Shown: in pieces, positions 59,908 through 64,000 of the stretch
How the letters are laid out: each line of letters opens with the position of its first letter
Numbering within the stretch: position 1 is the first letter of the stretch
Source: Whalleya microplaca
Lineage: Eukaryota; Ascomycota; Sordariomycetes; Xylariales; Xylariaceae
DNA: 64,000 nucleotides
Direction: 5' to 3'
NCBI GenBank assembly: GCA_022497155.1
Contig: MU385749.1
Span: 124,001-188,000, forward strand
The notes under the pieces: model-generated
Told to the model about the DNA's origin: nothing
Seen by the model: only the letters and a program-made list of their open reading frames with translations
Database searches by the model: none
Position numbers and translations under genes: made by a program

Positions 59908-62043
59908 TTTCAGAGGCTAGACACAGGATAGAAACTCCTTTTGATTTCATCGTTTTTTCGATTTATGTTTTGGGCATTCTCCCTGGCGGATGGACTGGGA
60001 ACAAACAGGGTATAGTATCAAGGACTTTGGACGGCGTCTCCGGCGTTGTGGTTGGGTAATCATGATATTGGAGGAAGATCGCATCTATGAAAGCAATATC
60101 ATCAGTACTAACGCTTGTAGAGCTACCGGGGATATCATCCTATTGATACAGATCAGATCAGATCAGATCATATATATGTGTCGGGACGTCCTCTCGTCTC
60201 TTCACGCTCCCTTAGATGAATGTATCTATCAATCTATCCACCTCCCTCGAGTCTGTATATATGGTTTTCCTAAATCTTGGGATGCTTACCTTTATTCTCA
60301 TGTTTATGTTTCGAGGCATAGTAGATGAAGGACGGGGAGTGCAACGCTAGCTCCTTGACTTTGGGGGTTCGTAGACTGTGACCCTGTCTTCCTATGCGGT
60401 TTTGTTGTAGCTGTCTCCGCTTCGCTCGCCAGTAACTTTCTCATAGACTCGTTAGGGGTGGAGAGCGCGATACTTGTGCGTACTCGTGGAAAATCCCTCC
60501 GCTCTTGGGTCTTGATTTGTTGTTGTGGGCAGATAAAGACCACATGGATTTAAAGGATGTGGTGAATACAGTAGTTCAGTGTCCAAATGCATTTTACTTA
60601 TAACTACGACCATCTTCCCGTACACCTTCCGTACCTCCTCGATAGCTCAGAACTCAGCCCTCTATTTTCGCTCACACAGATGTGCGTCTATCATAGTAAA
60701 ATACATATCTTACATACAACACATCGTCTCATCTGCTGCAGTCTATGTATGGAAAAGTATCCCGGTTGTAAGTAGGATCAAGGAGCTACTGCGTTGGGAG
60801 TAAACACCTGCTAGTTTTTCTTTTGGTATTCAAGCCGCCCGCTAGCTCCAGTCATGGGGAACAAATAGGGCTTCAATCTGTGCATAGTAAATCTTAAGGT
60901 TATTGGTCTTTGGTAGGGAAATCTAAGCTAGGTAGGGGAGGCTGTGTATATCAGCCTCGTATATAACATCTCAACGCGGAGGCTCACTAGGTAACATTTA
61001 ATGAAATACTCTCATGATAAGGTACTTAACAGATGTGACCGGCATTACCTGGGCCATACATGAGAGGTGGTGCTGGTTTAGAGCGAAATGGGGAACTCGG
61101 AACAGTTGTGCTGAGACTAATCTAACCTTTTATGTGTAAAGTCGTTCCCAGTGGAAGTTCATATAAACAACATGTAGGCAAAGGAGTCGCGTAAGATTTA
61201 GTATGTAGAGTTACTAAATAAGGTAGGCCAGTATCAAGTGCATAGTTGATAGCCTCCCAGGGCCAAATGTTACTAGGGGATCATATGCCCACAATGTGAA
61301 GGTGCTGGGGTCTTGACAGAAGCCAAACGATGAAAGTGTATGGTAAAGGTCTAATGTATGTATATGCATCAGCTCCTATATACTGACAATTGGCTCATTG
61401 GCCAACCAATGCTGGATTTTCTCTGGTTAAAGGGGTGGAAATCTCATACATCAGATGAATACTACCTATACACACCACAGGTGCAGCTTGGGAACATACC
61501 TAGGTATGGCCTATGTTGTAAGTACCTTAGGTAGGTGCCAGTAGTGCAATAAAAGTGGACATATGAGAATGCTTTGTTGCTGATAACATGGACAGACGCG
61601 TCAGATTTATCACGCGAATTCATTGTTGATATGTGTGTTTTGACCAAAAGACACAAAAGGGAGTGTTGGTGTATAATGCTAGCCTGATTCAATATCGATC
61701 GTACAGTGGCAAGAAAGATACCACCAAACCCCCTTGCTGACTACCAAAAAAGATTCATTCCGTTTCATTTGAGCTCTTTGAACAAAGGCTAGTAATTCCG
61801 TCCATTGCCTGTGAACTCGTGTTGAAGAAAATGGTATGTCAAAGTCTGACTGATGACCTAGACTGACTGCCAATTTCACTCCAAAATCATCCATCATAGT
61901 CATCTTCCTGAGATTTTCTCGTTGATACAAAGCCTTCATCGATTTTTTCTTAACGTAACTAAAACCGTGAAATCGGCTAGAAGTCGTAATTGAGCTAGTT
62001 CAGCTAGTGAAGTTGTGTGTGTTTGAGGTGGCGTAGTTAGAGC
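59908..62043. other. intergenic, no supported gene
   Basis: 3' UTR of atg29 then ordinary DNA. Four tandem gatca units at 60151-60170 followed by tatata form a pentanucleotide microsatellite. The minus frame 61679-61939 (86 codons) and the others show no motif. No RNA gene recognised. Confidence 0.5.
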
Positions 62044-62571
62044 TCAAACACGGTTTCCTATCTCGTGTTCCTCGACTGCATTCGGAGAGTTGAATGTTAG
62101 TGCATGGTAATAATTAGAGAAATAGGAGTCATGTAAAATGTACATACGTTCTTCACGCTTGCCACGGTGAGCCCATGAACTCCAGTTCAGAATCGCCCGG
62201 CCTCGGCTGGGAGGAGCATGTCTCTCAAGTGAGGAGCGGTCGTCATTGCCGACAGTGCTGGCAAGGTCATCCTTGGGAGGTGGCACCGGCTCGTCAGACT
62301 CTTGAAAGTCGACTGGTTGTGGATGAGAACTGCCACCAGGAGCATCATTGTATGCAGACTGAGCGTTCTTAGCACGACGGATTCTGCGTGATCGCCAAAC
62401 GAAAATCCCGACGACAGTAATGATGACGATAATGATCGCACCAGTTATGACACCGACTTCTACGCCAGTGGGTGGGCTGTGTTGGTCGCCAACAGCGAGG
62501 CTGGCTGGGCTTCCTCCGCCATCAAGGGGGGCTGCGCCATTGTAGTGGTTGTCATCATCAGAGGACGCCAT
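62044..62571 (-). CDS. small single-pass membrane protein
   Basis: Two exons, 62571-62148 and 62075-62044, with a 72-nt intron (donor GTATGT, branch ACTAAC, acceptor TGCAG) give 151 aa. The intron is a multiple of three and lacks stops, so unspliced RNA would still encode 175 aa. A short acidic/Gly-rich head (MASSDDDNHYNGAAP) is followed by one hydrophobic helix at about 39-58 (GVITGAIIIVIITVVGIFVW), a basic stop-transfer RSRRIRRAK, and a polar tail with PVPPPKDD. This predicts an N-out single-pass protein without a cleaved signal. Family unknown; fungal genomes have many such mid-length TM proteins. Confidence 0.65.
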   Translation of the reverse strand: MASSDDDNHYNGAAPLDGGGSPASLAVGDQHSPPTGVEVGVITGAIIIVIITVVGIFVWRSRRIRRAKNAQSAYNDAPGGSSHPQPVDFQESDEPVPPPKDDLASTVGNDDRSSLERHAPPSRGRAILNWSSWAHRGKREERMYILHDSYFSNYYHALTFNSPNAVEEHEIGNRV

Positions 62572-64000
62572 GACAGTGGAGGAGATCAGATGCTGAGTGA
62601 TTGTTCGGTAAGAGATGAGATCCGCACGCTGACTGATTATTAGCTAACCAGCGTTGTGCATGAGTTGGATCACAAGACGGATCTTGTTTGACGTGACGGA
62701 TCTGGAGGCCGACTGATGTCGACCGCAGGGTGATAATAACTGGGGAGACGGCACGACAATCAAGGTACGAGAGGTGGAGAGGAAAGAAGATGGAAGTGGT
62801 ACGTGGGGGACTTTCTTCGGCGACCAGATGGTCAACATAAAAAGATTCGAGGGACGCCGGATTGTGGGAGGAAGGCGAGTCCAGATCCGAAAATGAGAAT
62901 GGAAGCGACGATGTACCTATTAGTCACCTTGGCAGCGACATCTGGAGTGGTGAGTGATGAGAAATAGGAGGTAGTAGGTGCGAGCCTAAGTTTTGAAGAT
63001 GGAAACACCGACTAACACAATATCAAGTATCGAACCTTCTTGAGGGCGTTTCTCTCAATTACACATTCAAATAAAAGACATCCACTATGTATGTATCAAC
63101 GCCAATGTCTTCGTCGCAAGATAACAGGCTAGTTGACTGTATGATCTAAGCAAGGACTGTTAGTGCAGTTTGGGGTTATAATATCATTGGCCCGTTGGCT
63201 ATTCAAACGCCCAATGCGGAAGTCTATGCTATCACTGTGGTATGAGACAAGACAGCCACCATTCGTTAATATTCTGTGTCCAGGGAACGTACAAACCATG
63301 GATCCCTGCATCGGTAAATGTAACTAGCCGTGTGATATCCAACGGCCCTCGTACGCATTCAGACCAAACCCGCTAAATTCAACAAAATGACAGGCCAGTC
63401 TGGGATATGGTAGGTAGTCGGCAGATGCAAGGATTGGCTCTGCTTGATCGGATCCGAGTCCGAGTCGTAGCACAGGTGCAAGGTATAAATGGGAACACTT
63501 CACCAAATTCGACTCCTGTGTAGCATTTGAATCTTGTGCTCGCCTCTTCGATGATCTTGGTTTAGGGAATATTTTTGACATTGTCATACAACATTCGCTG
63601 ATGCTTCTAGGCTCAGATCCAATTCCCACTGCCTCTCGGCAATATATGTTTGCCCATGTTTCGGGTCTTTACAATTATTGAACTCAACCAAAGTAAGGCT
63701 ATCTACCCCTTGAGATCAACCATGGCTGAGGCAAAGGGTCGCTCATAGTTCCCTTGAAATTCATCTGGACACTGGGGGAGCGATAAATGTAACATGACCG
63801 AGACACTTACGCACACATATATATGCTATGGTGACCGTACTCGAATTGTGATGACACTTTGCTGACACTTTGCGGGGATGACTTAACGTGGAGTGCCGTG
63901 TCGTGCAGGGCGAACAAAATGATTTCCTAACTTGGCTGAGAGTCAACTCAAATCTGTTATCATACACTCAACATCCATCCAAATGCAACGTTATACAACC
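62572..64000. other. intergenic to window end
   Basis: Promoter region of the small membrane-protein gene (minus strand) and 1.4 kb of ordinary DNA. Frames up to 101 codons (63324-63629, -) show no recognisable motif. Nothing else supported. Confidence 0.45.

Overview
The window looks like nuclear DNA of a filamentous ascomycete, probably a Sordariomycete. Genes have short spliceosomal introns (about 50-230 nt, GT..CTAAC/CTGAC..AG), long leaders and wide gaps. The proteins are fungal: a Zn2Cys6 regulator, a LaeA-type methyltransferase, Scw1/Whi3, Rsr1, Ipi3 and Atg29. The taxon is inferred from gene style only; no marker gene is present. All gene models were spliced by hand, so exon borders are inferences supported by phase and motif continuity.

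Layout. 1-4930 is an extremely AT-rich, repeat-bearing isochore with the look of repeat-induced point mutation (RIP); it contains a seven-copy 42-bp tandem array and ends abruptly near 4930. 8.8-11.5 kb holds an EGF-domain transmembrane protein (876 aa, +) and 13.6-14.7 kb a proline-rich tail-anchored protein (351 aa, +). 15.4-22.4 kb holds a Zn2Cys6 transcription factor (+), convergent with an eight-exon LaeA-like SAM methyltransferase (-), followed by a membrane-anchored SGNH/PC-esterase-like protein (-). 22.4-33.9 kb is gene-poor, with no gene I can support. 33.9-35.7 kb is the RNA-binding protein Scw1/Whi3 (+). A 155-bp tandem duplication lies just upstream of a seven-exon polytopic membrane protein (38.4-40.3 kb, +). 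45.0-46.2 kb is the Rap/Rsr1-type GTPase (+), 48.6-50.0 kb Ipi3 (-), 52.8-54.8 kb a 677-aa serine-rich protein (+), 56.2-57.5 kb a multi-pass membrane protein (-), 58.4-59.9 kb Atg29 (+) and 62.0-62.6 kb a small single-pass protein (-).

The genes do not form one pathway. Most are housekeeping or cell-biology genes: ribosome assembly (Ipi3), autophagy (Atg29), polarity (Rsr1) and cell-wall/mRNA control (Scw1). The one group with a possible shared role is the transcription factor / methyltransferase / SGNH trio at 15.4-22.4 kb. No polyketide synthase, peptide synthetase or other backbone enzyme is nearby, so it is not a recognisable biosynthetic cluster. The most unusual structures are at the gene-architecture level: a predicted 2-nt exon in the transcription factor, a 10-nt exon in Atg29, a 19-nt exon in the methyltransferase, and a GC-AG intron cutting the P-loop codons of the Rsr1 gene. 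I did not find a convincing undescribed multi-gene system.
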